Source of the DNA: Sulfopaludibacter sp035606355
GTDB taxonomy: Bacteria > Acidobacteriota > Terriglobia > Bryobacterales > Bryobacteraceae
NCBI GenBank assembly: GCA_035606355.1
Contig: DATNFO010000024.1
Coordinates: forward strand, 186,001-250,000
Length of the DNA: 64,000 nt
Reading direction: 5' to 3'
Shown here in pieces: positions 36,527 through 44,597 of the stretch; position 1 is the first letter of the stretch; each line of letters starts with the position of its first letter. The translations under genes were made by a program, and so were the position numbers. Under the pieces are notes generated by a model, which saw nothing but the letters and a program-made list of their open reading frames with translations, had not been told where the DNA came from and did no database searches.

Positions 36527-38638
36527 CTATCGAACCACCAGATTCGCGCGCGGAAACGCGAACTTTCTCCCGACCTGATCCACCACGTTCAACTGGCACA
36601 CGTAGCGGCCGGGAGCCAGTCCCTTCAGCGGCACGGCCAATTGCACCGGCACGGCATTGGGGCGCGTATTCACGGTTTGCGATGCCTCGATGGGAGCCGC
36701 TTCGAACGCTTTCGCTCCCTTTTCGTTGAACAGGCTCATGCTGACTTCAACGTGGCGCTTGGATTGATCCGCCGGGTCCGGAGCAGCGTCATACACGTCG
36801 AAGGAGATGTACATATTCTGGCTGCGCCGGAACAGCTTCGTGATGTTGGGGACGATCTTCTCATCGCCGACGATCAGCGGATTCGCCGCCACCGCCCGCC
36901 GCTGCACATGTTCCGCCGCGCCCACCGCCGCTTTGATCGGCTGCCGTTGATTGCTCCAGATCACGCTGCTCGTCTTCAGCAGCGTCGAATCGGCCGCAAG
37001 GTCCGGCACAACAAAGCGAGCGTCGAAGGTCCCCATCTTCCCCGATTGGTTTTCCCGCACTAAGAATCGCATGCGATACTTGCCGGGCGCCAGTGTGAAG
37101 CCGGCATCGTAATTGAAATTGCGCTGCGCCAGCTTTTCGCTCTCCGTCGAAGGCAGTTTCACTTTGATGTAATCGCGCACCACGCCGACCACGCTCTTCC
37201 TCTCGTCCAGCACGTTGCCAATAAAATCGAACTCCGTCTCTTCGAGCTTGCCTTTCTCCGCGACCGGAATGACGCTGCCCGGCACCTTTACCGTCACGGG
37301 CACGAAATAAGCGGTCGGCGAAATCCGGAAGTAGTCGATCTCTAGGGCGAGCGGCAGATCCGTCTGCGGATCGCTCGCCGAGAGCGCCTCCTGCAGCTTC
37401 TGCTCCTTATCCTGCGCGGTGAACTTACCCCAAATCTTATCGGCGTAATATCCCTGCCGGAACTCGAGCTTGGCGCTCAGCGAATTGTTGAGCTTCACCG
37501 TGATCTTGCGATACTTGCCGTCCGGCGCCGAATTCGTCGTGTAGTAACCCAGAATGTAATAACTGCGATATTCCTGCTGTGCCTGCTTGATGCCGAGCGA
37601 AAGATCGTTGCTGTCCAGAAACGCCTTGCCGCCCGTGTCGGCCGCCAGGGTGGAGAGCGTCTCCTGTGAGCTATTGATGCGCGCCCTCTGCGTGTTGTAT
37701 GACGAACCCGTGTACAAGCCGTTGCCGCGCGAGGCTCCCACACTTGCTCCGCCGCCCGGAGGGTCGGCCATCAGGCCGCGCGCATCGATCGGGTAGATCG
37801 CCACGTTCGCCTTTACCGCCGCGTTCACCGAAGCCTCGAGCTGCGCCTGATTCTCGACGCCGGTTTTCTGAATTCCGGCCGTGACGTAGATCAGAACTTT
37901 CTTCTCAGGCAAGGCGCTCAGCTTCTTCACGGCATCTTCAATCGCCGCCAGCTTGCGGTCTGTGTTGAAAATGTTGAACTCGGTTTCGTCGGCTACAAAC
38001 GCCGCCCCGGTGTCCTCGTTATCGTCGCTGCCATCGTCCGCAAGGCCCGCCATATCGGCCATTTCGCCGATCGGCAAGCCCTGGATCACGTCCTTCAACT
38101 GAAGCCGGTTGTCCGTGAAATCGGTGAGCACCTGAACGGTCGATGTGTTGAGCATGATCGCCATCAGGTCGCTTTCCGTCATCTGCTCATCGATGAACTT
38201 CTGGGCGGCTTCCTGCGCGCGCAGTTCTTCCGGCATCTGCATGTTCGAAAAATCGAAGAACAGCACCAGCAGCCGTTTGTCGTGATATTGCACCTTGCCG
38301 GCGGCCTCGAAGGAAATCTGTTTTTTGGGCGATTCCGGAAGGTCGTTCTGCATCTCCAGGGTGGGAGCTTCTTTCGGCGGCGCAGCCTCCAGCGCGAGCT
38401 TCTGCCGCTCGAACACTGCGACCTTCTGCGGCTTGCCGTCCTCCAGCACGGTGAAGTCGTTCTGCGACAGGTTCTCGATCGCCAGTCCGGTCTTCGGATC
38501 CTTCACCGTCACGTCCACAATCACCAGCTTCGATTCCGCTGTAAACGTGACGCTTGTCTTGGGCGCCGTCTGGGCGGGCTGTTGCTGCTGTCCGGTGGCG
38601 GTGAGCGCGACCAGCGCGAGAATTCCCCAGGTCCGCAT
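36527..38638 (-). CDS. exported VWFA-related protein (acidobacterial type)
   Basis: A 703-residue protein with a signal peptide (MRTWGILALVALTATGQ), a short N-terminal beta domain (VDVTVKDPKTGLAIENLSQNDFTVLEDGKPQ), a von Willebrand A-type domain whose metal-site strand reads LLVLFFDFSNMQ (D-x-S-x-M), and a large C-terminal beta-rich part. This is the 'VWFA-related domain' family that is greatly expanded in Acidobacteria; function is unknown. Its ATG overlaps the stop of the TonB-receptor gene (TGATG), so the two proteins are probably made in concert. Confidence 0.85.
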   Translation of the reverse strand: MRTWGILALVALTATGQQQQPAQTAPKTSVTFTAESKLVIVDVTVKDPKTGLAIENLSQNDFTVLEDGKPQKVAVFERQKLALEAAPPKEAPTLEMQNDLPESPKKQISFEAAGKVQYHDKRLLVLFFDFSNMQMPEELRAQEAAQKFIDEQMTESDLMAIMLNTSTVQVLTDFTDNRLQLKDVIQGLPIGEMADMAGLADDGSDDNEDTGAAFVADETEFNIFNTDRKLAAIEDAVKKLSALPEKKVLIYVTAGIQKTGVENQAQLEASVNAAVKANVAIYPIDARGLMADPPGGGASVGASRGNGLYTGSSYNTQRARINSSQETLSTLAADTGGKAFLDSNDLSLGIKQAQQEYRSYYILGYYTTNSAPDGKYRKITVKLNNSLSAKLEFRQGYYADKIWGKFTAQDKEQKLQEALSASDPQTDLPLALEIDYFRISPTAYFVPVTVKVPGSVIPVAEKGKLEETEFDFIGNVLDERKSVVGVVRDYIKVKLPSTESEKLAQRNFNYDAGFTLAPGKYRMRFLVRENQSGKMGTFDARFVVPDLAADSTLLKTSSVIWSNQRQPIKAAVGAAEHVQRRAVAANPLIVGDEKIVPNITKLFRRSQNMYISFDVYDAAPDPADQSKRHVEVSMSLFNEKGAKAFEAAPIEASQTVNTRPNAVPVQLAVPLKGLAPGRYVCQLNVVDQVGRKFAFPRANLVVR

Positions 38639-41600
38639 CAGAAGTTAAACCTCAGATTCATGCTCACCGTGCGGGTGCCGCTCGCCGCCGTGGCCAGGCC
38701 GTACGTCGAAGAGTTCACGGTGGTGCCCCAGCGCGTGATCTGGACGTGATTGAGCACGTTCCCGGCATTGATGCGCAGTTGCAATCCGCGCCGGCTGTCG
38801 CCGAACCGGAATGCCCGGTTGAGCGAGCTGTTGAGCCCAATCAGAAGCGGCCCGGGAATGGTGTCGCGTCCGGCGTTGCCGTACTGACCCGGCGGCGGCG
38901 TGGTAAACGCGGCGAGATTGAAATATCCATCGCCATCCTCAATCGGCAGACCGGTAGCTTCCGCGCGGCTGTTTCCCAACGCCGACGTGCCGCCGATGTT
39001 GGACAAATTGCCCGAGACGAATGCCGTCAGCGGCTGCCCCGAGTTCGCGGTGAAGGTGCCGTTCAGCGTCCAGCCGGTGAAGGCCTTCGTTTTCCATCCG
39101 CCATTGCGCCACAATCCGTGGATCCCAACCGGCGATGATGCTACGTACGTCAGCGAGAACTTGTGCCGCTGGTCGAATGTCGAGATTGCGCGCTCCGCTC
39201 GCAGGTCCAATGGATTCTGCACCAAGCTGTTGCCGAACGCATCGTCGATGCTCTTGGAAAACGTGTACAGCGCCACCGCGGACATGCCGCGCGTGAAGTT
39301 GCGCGTCAGCCGCACCTGACCTGCATGAAAGATCGAATTGCCTACGCTCGTCTCATAGGTGAACTGGTTGGCGTTGGCGATGCGCAGCGTCTGCGCTCCG
39401 CCCACGCTGGTCGTGAGCGTTCGATTGGGCTGATACTGCACATCGAGCCCCGTGCCTTTCGTGCCGATGTATTCCACTTCCATCAGCAGGTTGTGCGGAA
39501 GCCGCTGTTGCACGGCGAGACTCCACGTCTGCGCGTACGCCAGCTTGTAATTCTTGTCGATGGCAAACGTATTCGTGAGCGTGCTGGAAGGCAGCGTCGG
39601 AAAGCCGTTCTGCAGGGTCAGCGGAGCGTCCACCGTGGTCGCCAGCGACGCCGTAGTTGCGAACGGGGGCTGCGCCGCCATGCGCGCCGCCATGCCGGCG
39701 TAGTTCGCGCCGCTGAAGAAGATGCTGTAGCCGCCGCGGATCACACGGCTGTTCTTCTGCGAGGGACGCCACGCAAAGCCGAGGCGCGGCGAGAAGTTGT
39801 TCGGATCGCCATTGACCAGGCTGGCCGGATAGCCGCCTGAATACGGTCCGCGGCCGCCGCTCGTCACCAGAGCGACCGACGTCATCGCCGGGTTTAAATC
39901 CAGATTCGCCAAGTGTCCGAAGAGCTCCGTGTAGGGCGCGAAGTACTCGTAGCGCAGGCCGAGATTCAGTGTCAGCCCCGGACTGATGCGCCAATCGTCC
40001 TGCACGTACGCGTTCGCCGCCCACCCGCGGAAGTAGTTGTTCGAATTTCCGATGCGCAGGGAGCTCGATTGCGGATACCCCAGCAGGAAATCCGCGAAAT
40101 CGAAGCCCGTATCGGGCAGCGGATTGCCGTTGGCATCAATGCCGCTCGTCAGCAGGCCGCTGAAAGAAAACTGCCCGCGCGAGTTCGCGAAGCTCAGCGC
40201 GTTCTGCTGCATGCGCCGATAGCCGAACCCGATCTGCACATTGTGTTTGCGCCGGATCACGTACGTGATGGTGTCGGTGAAGTTTGTGGTCTGAGAGCGA
40301 TTCACGGAGGCCGAGCTGTCCGAGAGGCTTCCGAAATTCGTGAAGGAAAGGTTCGGCGGACCGAAATCGATAGGCTCCTGGTCCGGGCCCACGATACCCA
40401 GGTCGCCCGCGATGTTCGCGCCGTACGCGAAGAACGGCGTGCCTTTTGAAATGTTCCGGCTGAAGGTGAGATTCGCCGCGTTGTTGAAGCGCGGCTTGAA
40501 GCTGTGGGTCCAACCCGCGCCGGCGCTCAAGCCGTAACCGCTGCTGGTGTCCTTGAACCCGAACGTCTGCTCGTTAATCGAATTGTTGTTGCTGTACTGT
40601 TCGTTGAAATTGAGACGGTCCTTCGTCGTCACCGATCCCGTTAAGCGCACGCCCACGCTGTTGCTGCTGCTCGGCGTGGAAGGCGCGATCTGATAATTTT
40701 GCACCAGGTTGCCGTACATCGGCAGGGGAATGTATTTCAACAGCCCCACCGACGCGGGATTAAACCGGTTCTCGGGAATGATGTTCCCGGGAAACGGAGC
40801 ATTGGTTGACGGATCGTAAATCGTGATCGGAACGTTGCGCACGGTAGCTAGTGAAAAATCGCCGCCGCGCTCCGCGGCTGTCGGCACTGACGCCACAATC
40901 GAGCGGCCGGTTCGTCCCCGCGCTCCGTTGACGCTCAACGTGACCATCCATTTATCGTTGCTGACGAGTTTCGGAATGCGCACAGGGCCGCCAACGGTAA
41001 ACGCCACCGTCTCGCGCGCCGCCGGAGGTTTCGCCACGACTTGGCCATTCAGCGAGAATGGCGATGCATTCAGCGCCGAATTGGTCAGCGTCACCGCGAG
41101 GCTTCCCGTGTACGCAGGCTGCACGCGCCGCCTGTTTCCAAAAGCCGCGAACTGCCCGTTGAACGGACCCCGTCCGCGACCGCCGCGTCCATTGGCGTTC
41201 GCATTCCGGCCTCCGCGCCCGCCGCCGCCACCGCCGCCGCGTCCACCGCCACCTCCCCCTCCGCCGCGACCTCCGCCGAACCCGCCTCCGCCGGGAGGTC
41301 CGAATCCGCCGCCGTTATCGGCGCCGAAACCGGCATTGATGCCTGCCGCCCCGAACCCGCCCATACCGAGGCCGTCCACGCCGCCGGGTCCGCCGGGAAT
41401 CGAGAAGCCCAGGCCCGCCAGGCTGGCGCCGGCTACATCGCTCATGCCCGCTGGACCGCCGGGACCGCCCGGGCCACCGGGTCCGCCGCGACCTGCCAGC
41501 CGGTTCAAGCGCACCTGATCGTCGGAAGCCTGCTGCAAGCCGCCGCTCACGCTGCCGCTGACCATGAAATCGTCGCCGCCCGCCGCAGCGGAGTCCGCCA

Positions 41601-42249
41601 TCTGCTCGGGCGCGGCCGCGGCGAGCGCCAATTGGCCCTCGGTTGTGGCCGTGACGTTCACGCTCTGAAAACCGGGACCCGGTTGACCTTGCTGCTGGCC
41701 GTTCTGCGGCTGCGGTTGCCCGTTCGCGCCGCGCCCACCGTTGGGGCCGTTGCCATTGCCGCCGCGACCGGCGTTGGCCGCCTGCTGGGTGTTCTGACTG
41801 TTCGGGCCGTTTTGTCCGGTACCGCCACGCCCGCCGAAACCGCCGCGGTCGCCGAACCCGCCCCGTCCGCCGAAGCCCCGGCGTCCCTGCCCATCGCGCG
41901 CTGTGGCGGCAGGCATCGGCGCTTTGGCCGCATCGGGAGTTGCCGCGCCGAACTTCGGCATCTCCAGGGTCCAATCGTTGTGGCTGGCCTGCATGCCCTG
42001 AGTGACCTGGGAGTGGAACGGGTTGAAGCCGAGCATCGAGATCTCGATATCCCAGACTCCGGGCGTAAGATCCAGAGAATACTGGCCGTTTTCGTCGGTG
42101 TACCCGACCACTTTGGCGCCGCCCTGGCGCGCCGTCACCGTGGCGCCCGGGATGAAATGGTCGGCCGCCCGGACCGAGCCGGTATGCTCAACGGCGGAGA
42201 GGACCGCTGGACAAAACAAGAGGAGGGAGATAGCAAAATGGCGCAACAC
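38638..42249 (-). CDS. Oar-like TonB-dependent receptor with Gly/Arg-rich inserts
   Basis: A 1,203-residue outer-membrane protein if started at GTG 42249, which has an AAGGAC site and gives a signal peptide (VLRHFAISLLLFCPAVLSA). Residues ~22-95 form a carboxypeptidase-regulatory-like beta-sandwich (GATVTARQGGAKVVGYTDENGQYSLDL, 'TonB box' side). Residues 120-195 and 253-365 are extreme Gly/Arg/Asn/Gln low complexity, including runs such as GGGGGGGRGG. From ~375 on the plug remnant and beta-barrel strands follow, ending in the aromatic SMNLRFNF. Such receptors are typical of acidobacteria; the cargo is unknown. The frame is open to 42408, but a terminator lies there. Confidence 0.87.
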   Translation of the reverse strand: MLRHFAISLLLFCPAVLSAVEHTGSVRAADHFIPGATVTARQGGAKVVGYTDENGQYSLDLTPGVWDIEISMLGFNPFHSQVTQGMQASHNDWTLEMPKFGAATPDAAKAPMPAATARDGQGRRGFGGRGGFGDRGGFGGRGGTGQNGPNSQNTQQAANAGRGGNGNGPNGGRGANGQPQPQNGQQQGQPGPGFQSVNVTATTEGQLALAAAAPEQMADSAAAGGDDFMVSGSVSGGLQQASDDQVRLNRLAGRGGPGGPGGPGGPAGMSDVAGASLAGLGFSIPGGPGGVDGLGMGGFGAAGINAGFGADNGGGFGPPGGGGFGGGRGGGGGGGGRGGGGGGGRGGRNANANGRGGRGRGPFNGQFAAFGNRRRVQPAYTGSLAVTLTNSALNASPFSLNGQVVAKPPAARETVAFTVGGPVRIPKLVSNDKWMVTLSVNGARGRTGRSIVASVPTAAERGGDFSLATVRNVPITIYDPSTNAPFPGNIIPENRFNPASVGLLKYIPLPMYGNLVQNYQIAPSTPSSSNSVGVRLTGSVTTKDRLNFNEQYSNNNSINEQTFGFKDTSSGYGLSAGAGWTHSFKPRFNNAANLTFSRNISKGTPFFAYGANIAGDLGIVGPDQEPIDFGPPNLSFTNFGSLSDSSASVNRSQTTNFTDTITYVIRRKHNVQIGFGYRRMQQNALSFANSRGQFSFSGLLTSGIDANGNPLPDTGFDFADFLLGYPQSSSLRIGNSNNYFRGWAANAYVQDDWRISPGLTLNLGLRYEYFAPYTELFGHLANLDLNPAMTSVALVTSGGRGPYSGGYPASLVNGDPNNFSPRLGFAWRPSQKNSRVIRGGYSIFFSGANYAGMAARMAAQPPFATTASLATTVDAPLTLQNGFPTLPSSTLTNTFAIDKNYKLAYAQTWSLAVQQRLPHNLLMEVEYIGTKGTGLDVQYQPNRTLTTSVGGAQTLRIANANQFTYETSVGNSIFHAGQVRLTRNFTRGMSAVALYTFSKSIDDAFGNSLVQNPLDLRAERAISTFDQRHKFSLTYVASSPVGIHGLWRNGGWKTKAFTGWTLNGTFTANSGQPLTAFVSGNLSNIGGTSALGNSRAEATGLPIEDGDGYFNLAAFTTPPPGQYGNAGRDTIPGPLLIGLNSSLNRAFRFGDSRRGLQLRINAGNVLNHVQITRWGTTVNSSTYGLATAASGTRTVSMNLRFNF

Positions 42250-42325
42250 GGACGTCCTTAAATGGTACTTCCTGAAAACCCGGGAATGGTTCCAAAGTAG
42301 CAGGTTTCCAGGCGAACTCCGTTGG

Positions 42326-42378
42326 GTCGCAATAGGAAAGATTCCTGTTGCCACGGGGAAGATTGCTGTTGCCACTTG
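42326..42378. repeat. 21-bp imperfect tandem repeat in the receptor leader
   Basis: gttgccacggggaagattgc begins at 42347. Similar units begin at 42326 (gtcgcaataggaaagattcc) and 42368 (gttgccacttgc, partial). The exact 21-bp period, two helical turns, lies 80-130 bp upstream of the receptor GTG and just after a terminator, where a regulator or the promoter could act. No -10/-35 pair is clear. Confidence 0.5.
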
Positions 42379-42379
42379 C

Positions 42380-42413
42380 AAAAAAAGCCGGTAGGACCGA
42401 AGTCCCACCGGCT
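42380..42413 (-). terminator. Rho-independent terminator after the truncated gap
   Basis: On the minus strand a 12-bp stem (agccggtgggac with gtcctaccggct, one G-U pair) is closed by a ttcg tetraloop and followed directly by seven T. It ends transcripts coming from the truncated gap copy and insulates the TonB-receptor gene. It may originally have terminated the ancestral gap gene. Confidence 0.9.
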
Positions 42414-42434
42414 ATCAATTTCCCTTGCTAAACC

Positions 42435-43103
42435 CTACAGGCCCTTTTTCACGAGGAACGCGACCAGATCCACGACGCGGCAGGAGTAACCCCACTCGTT
42501 GTCGTACCAGCTCACGACTTTCGCCAGGTTGCCGTCCAGCACCTTCGTCATTTGCGAATCGATAATGCTGCTGTTCGGGTTGTGCAGCATATCGGAGGAG
42601 ACTACCGGATCTTCGGTATAGCCCAGAATGCCCTTCAACGGACCTTCCGCCGCAGCCTTCAACGCGGCATTCACTTCTTCGGTGGTCGCGCTCTTCTCGA
42701 GAATGCCGACGAAGTCCACCACCGAGACATCGGGTGTCGGCACGCGCATCGAGTAGCCGTCCAGTTTGCCCTTCAAAGCCGGCATGACGAGGCCGATCGC
42801 CTTGGCGGCGCCCGTCGTGGTCGGGATCATGTTCAGCGCGGCGGCGCGGGCGCGGCGCAGATCCTTGTGCGGGAAGTCCAGCACGTTCTGGTCATTCGTG
42901 TAGCTGTGGATCGTTGTCATGGATCCCTTCTGAATGCCGAACTTCTCGTGCAGCACTTTCACCAGCGGCGCGAGGCAGTTGGTGGTGCAGGACGCGTTGG
43001 AGATGATGTTGTGCTTCGAGGCGTCATACGCATCGTCATTGACGCCGAGAACAAGGGTGACGTCTTCGTTCTTCGCCGGAGCCGAAATGATGACCTTCTT
43101 CAC
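42435..43103 (-). pseudogene. 5'-truncated glyceraldehyde-3-phosphate dehydrogenase copy
   Basis: An uninterrupted 222-codon frame equivalent to residues 114-335 of the full gap product, with no indel and only seven amino-acid differences by eye. It retains the catalytic SNASCTTNCLAP but lacks the whole first NAD-binding half including GINGFGRIGRN. Homology to gap stops abruptly at 43115 (46730 in the full copy, offset 3,615 bp), where the islet DNA starts. Without upstream promoter or RBS it is unlikely to be a working enzyme. Its frame is nevertheless intact, so it is recent, gene-converted, or still selected. Confidence 0.85.
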
Positions 43104-43166
43104 CGAACCCCGTAGGTAAAGTCCTAGCAGGCGACCAACAAGAGCAGTAAGGAGTTACTTAGGCGC

Positions 43167-43194
43167 TTGACCACGGTACTCGCTGGATTATAAT
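43167..43194 (+). promoter_or_regulatory. sigma70-type promoter at the left end of the islet
   Basis: TTGACC (43167-43172) and a perfect TATAAT (43189-43194) are separated by 16 bp, one of the best sigma70-type promoters in the window. It points into the islet genes. Transcription would begin near 43201 and produce a ~180-nt leader before the AraC-like ORF. Confidence 0.75.
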
Positions 43195-43198
43195 CTGG

Positions 43199-43380
43199 TG
43201 CCTGCGCCGCCGAACGCCGTCAGTGCTCGGACGGCGCGAGGGAGCATGACCTCTCATACGGAGCCCGGTTATCTGGACAACGATGGCAGGTTAGTGGCTG
43301 TAGGAAAGGCTGTGCGAAGGTCCATTATGAAGCAGACTAACTCTCACACGGTGGAAGACGAAGCAGTGACGTGAGTGCTT
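43199..43380 (+). ncRNA. candidate structured leader RNA in the islet
   Basis: Between the promoter and the first islet ORF lie several local complements: cctgc (43201-43205) with gcagg (43286-43290) enclosing a hairpin cgccgtc/gacggcg (~43215-43236), gagg/cctc (~43238-43253) and ccgg/ctgg (~43265-43276); then ctcac (~43343) with gtgag (~43371). Purine-rich loops (aggaaaggc, ggaagacgaagc) recall the 5' domain of a group II intron, but no reverse transcriptase or domain V was found. Treat as a structured RNA of unknown type. Confidence 0.35.
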
Positions 43381-43381
43381 T

Positions 43382-43801
43382 ATGGATTGCCACAATTGTC
43401 CAATGCCCGAATGTCAGTCCAAAGACTTACGGATTTGCCAAGTAGTAGCCTGGATGCGGAGTGCACCCCCTGAACCGTTGAACTGTACGGCAAAGCGATT
43501 CGCGATGTCTACTTCTCAACTTTTTCATTTATTCAAGAAGCAGACAGGCCGTACTCCGAAAAAGTTCTGGGCGCAGTTGCGTATCTCCGCGGCGGCACAA
43601 GCTCTCCGCGAATCCAACCTTCAGGTCAAGGCAATTGCCGACCTTCACGGCTTCAAGTATCACACGCATTTTGTTAGGGCGGTGCAGCGAGCTTTTGGCA
43701 CATCTCCGAGCGGCGTCCGAGCGGCAAGGATCTATCCTACGGAGGCCGGGGGGGGGAGCCGGACAGTACGAAATAGCCGTGGACTAGGTAAGCACCAGTA
43801 G
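43382..43801 (+). CDS. AraC-type HTH protein with N-terminal Cys cluster
   Basis: A 139-residue protein. Residues ~25-115 form the AraC/XylS double helix-turn-helix: LNCTAKRFAMSTSQLFHLFK, TGRTPKKFWAQLRI and VKAIADLHGFKYHTHFVRAV followed by FGTSPSGVR. There is no effector domain; instead the first 19 residues carry four cysteines (C3, C6, C11, C19), suggesting metal binding or redox sensing. The C-terminal tail is read through a run of nine G (43748-43756). As the first islet gene behind the strong promoter it may control the genes downstream; this is inference. Confidence 0.72.
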   Translation: MDCHNCPMPECQSKDLRICQVVAWMRSAPPEPLNCTAKRFAMSTSQLFHLFKKQTGRTPKKFWAQLRISAAAQALRESNLQVKAIADLHGFKYHTHFVRAVQRAFGTSPSGVRAARIYPTEAGGGSRTVRNSRGLGKHQ

Positions 43802-43991
43802 TTCAACTAACGAAAACTGGTCTTTGCCATCCGTGCCTCGGGTTCCCCAGCATGGCGCCAGAGATGATTAGGTTTCTCTAATCGGCGCGATTCCTTGCCG
43901 TGTATAGGATCCCCACAGCGACTCTTCCTCTTGCAGGAAATGGTAACTGTTTCCCTTTGCAGCTTTAGGGCATTCGGCGCATCATCGCAAT

Positions 43992-44594
43992 ATGGGAAAC
44001 GGCTTCAAATTCAGGCAGTCCAGACCGATTCGTAATCTGATCGTGTCGACCGCCGCATTTTGGATCTTTATGAGTAGCTCCGGCCGAGCAGCGCTCGTCG
44101 GTGGCACGTGGGGTTGCACGGATTACGAGATCAACGCCGTTGCTGCGTGCATCGCCGGCGGTGTTTGCGACTTTGGAGACACAGCGGACGCTGTTTTTGC
44201 GGCGGCTTATCTTGACGAGACCTGCCCTGATGGCATTATCGTGGGAAACTTCGTCTCGGCTTCAGGAGCTACAGGCGGACAGCAAGTCGCGGTCACTGGG
44301 ACAGCCACGAACTTGTCATTCGGCCGGATCGTTGCGAATGTGACCGCTGTTTCTACCAGGTGTAGCGACGATCAAGGCGGATACACAGGGTCGTGGGTTA
44401 GTCCGGACGGATGCAACCCGCCACCGCCGCCAGGCCCACAGCTATGCACTGACCCGAATGATCCCTGTTTCGGACAACTTGATTGCTGCAAGGATGACAG
44501 AGGAGATGAAGGCTGTTCCTACTGCTCGCAGATGGCGTGGGAAGATCCCGCCTGTAATCGCGATTGGTCCTCGCCTTACTGTCCGGAGTACTGA
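43992..44594 (+). CDS. cysteine-rich exported protein, unknown function
   Basis: A 200-residue protein with a signal peptide (basic start, then LIVSTAAFWIFMSSSGRAA). The mature region has a beta-rich middle and about fourteen cysteines. The C-terminal ~60 residues after a PPPPPG linker hold eight of them (QLCTDPNDPCFG, DCCKDDRGDEGCSYCSQ, ACNRDW, SPYCPEY), which should make a compact disulfide-bonded module. I recognise no family. It is followed after 3 bp by another exported protein and then a membrane thioredoxin, which could handle its disulfides. Base composition is less GC-rich than the surrounding core genes. Confidence 0.62.
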   Translation: MGNGFKFRQSRPIRNLIVSTAAFWIFMSSSGRAALVGGTWGCTDYEINAVAACIAGGVCDFGDTADAVFAAAYLDETCPDGIIVGNFVSASGATGGQQVAVTGTATNLSFGRIVANVTAVSTRCSDDQGGYTGSWVSPDGCNPPPPPGPQLCTDPNDPCFGQLDCCKDDRGDEGCSYCSQMAWEDPACNRDWSSPYCPEY

Positions 44595-44597
44595 AAG

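Noticed and set aside
36076..36729. Short ORFs inside the composite repeats, also at 48849-49097 and 20951-21340
   Set aside because: The hairpin arms yield similar peptides on both strands and frames change between copies; no start signals. Most likely spurious.
40823..41518. Proline-rich plus-strand ORF (runs of P and R) resembling an extensin
   Set aside because: It is the reverse complement of the Gly/Arg-rich insert of the TonB receptor; glycine codons read as proline on the other strand.
42435..43103. A second functional GAPDH
   Set aside because: It lacks residues 1-113, including the NAD-binding motif, and has neither RBS nor promoter; recorded as a truncated copy.
43199..43801. A complete group II intron
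   Set aside because: No reverse-transcriptase ORF and no recognisable domain V were found; only the texture of the first ~180 nt is suggestive.
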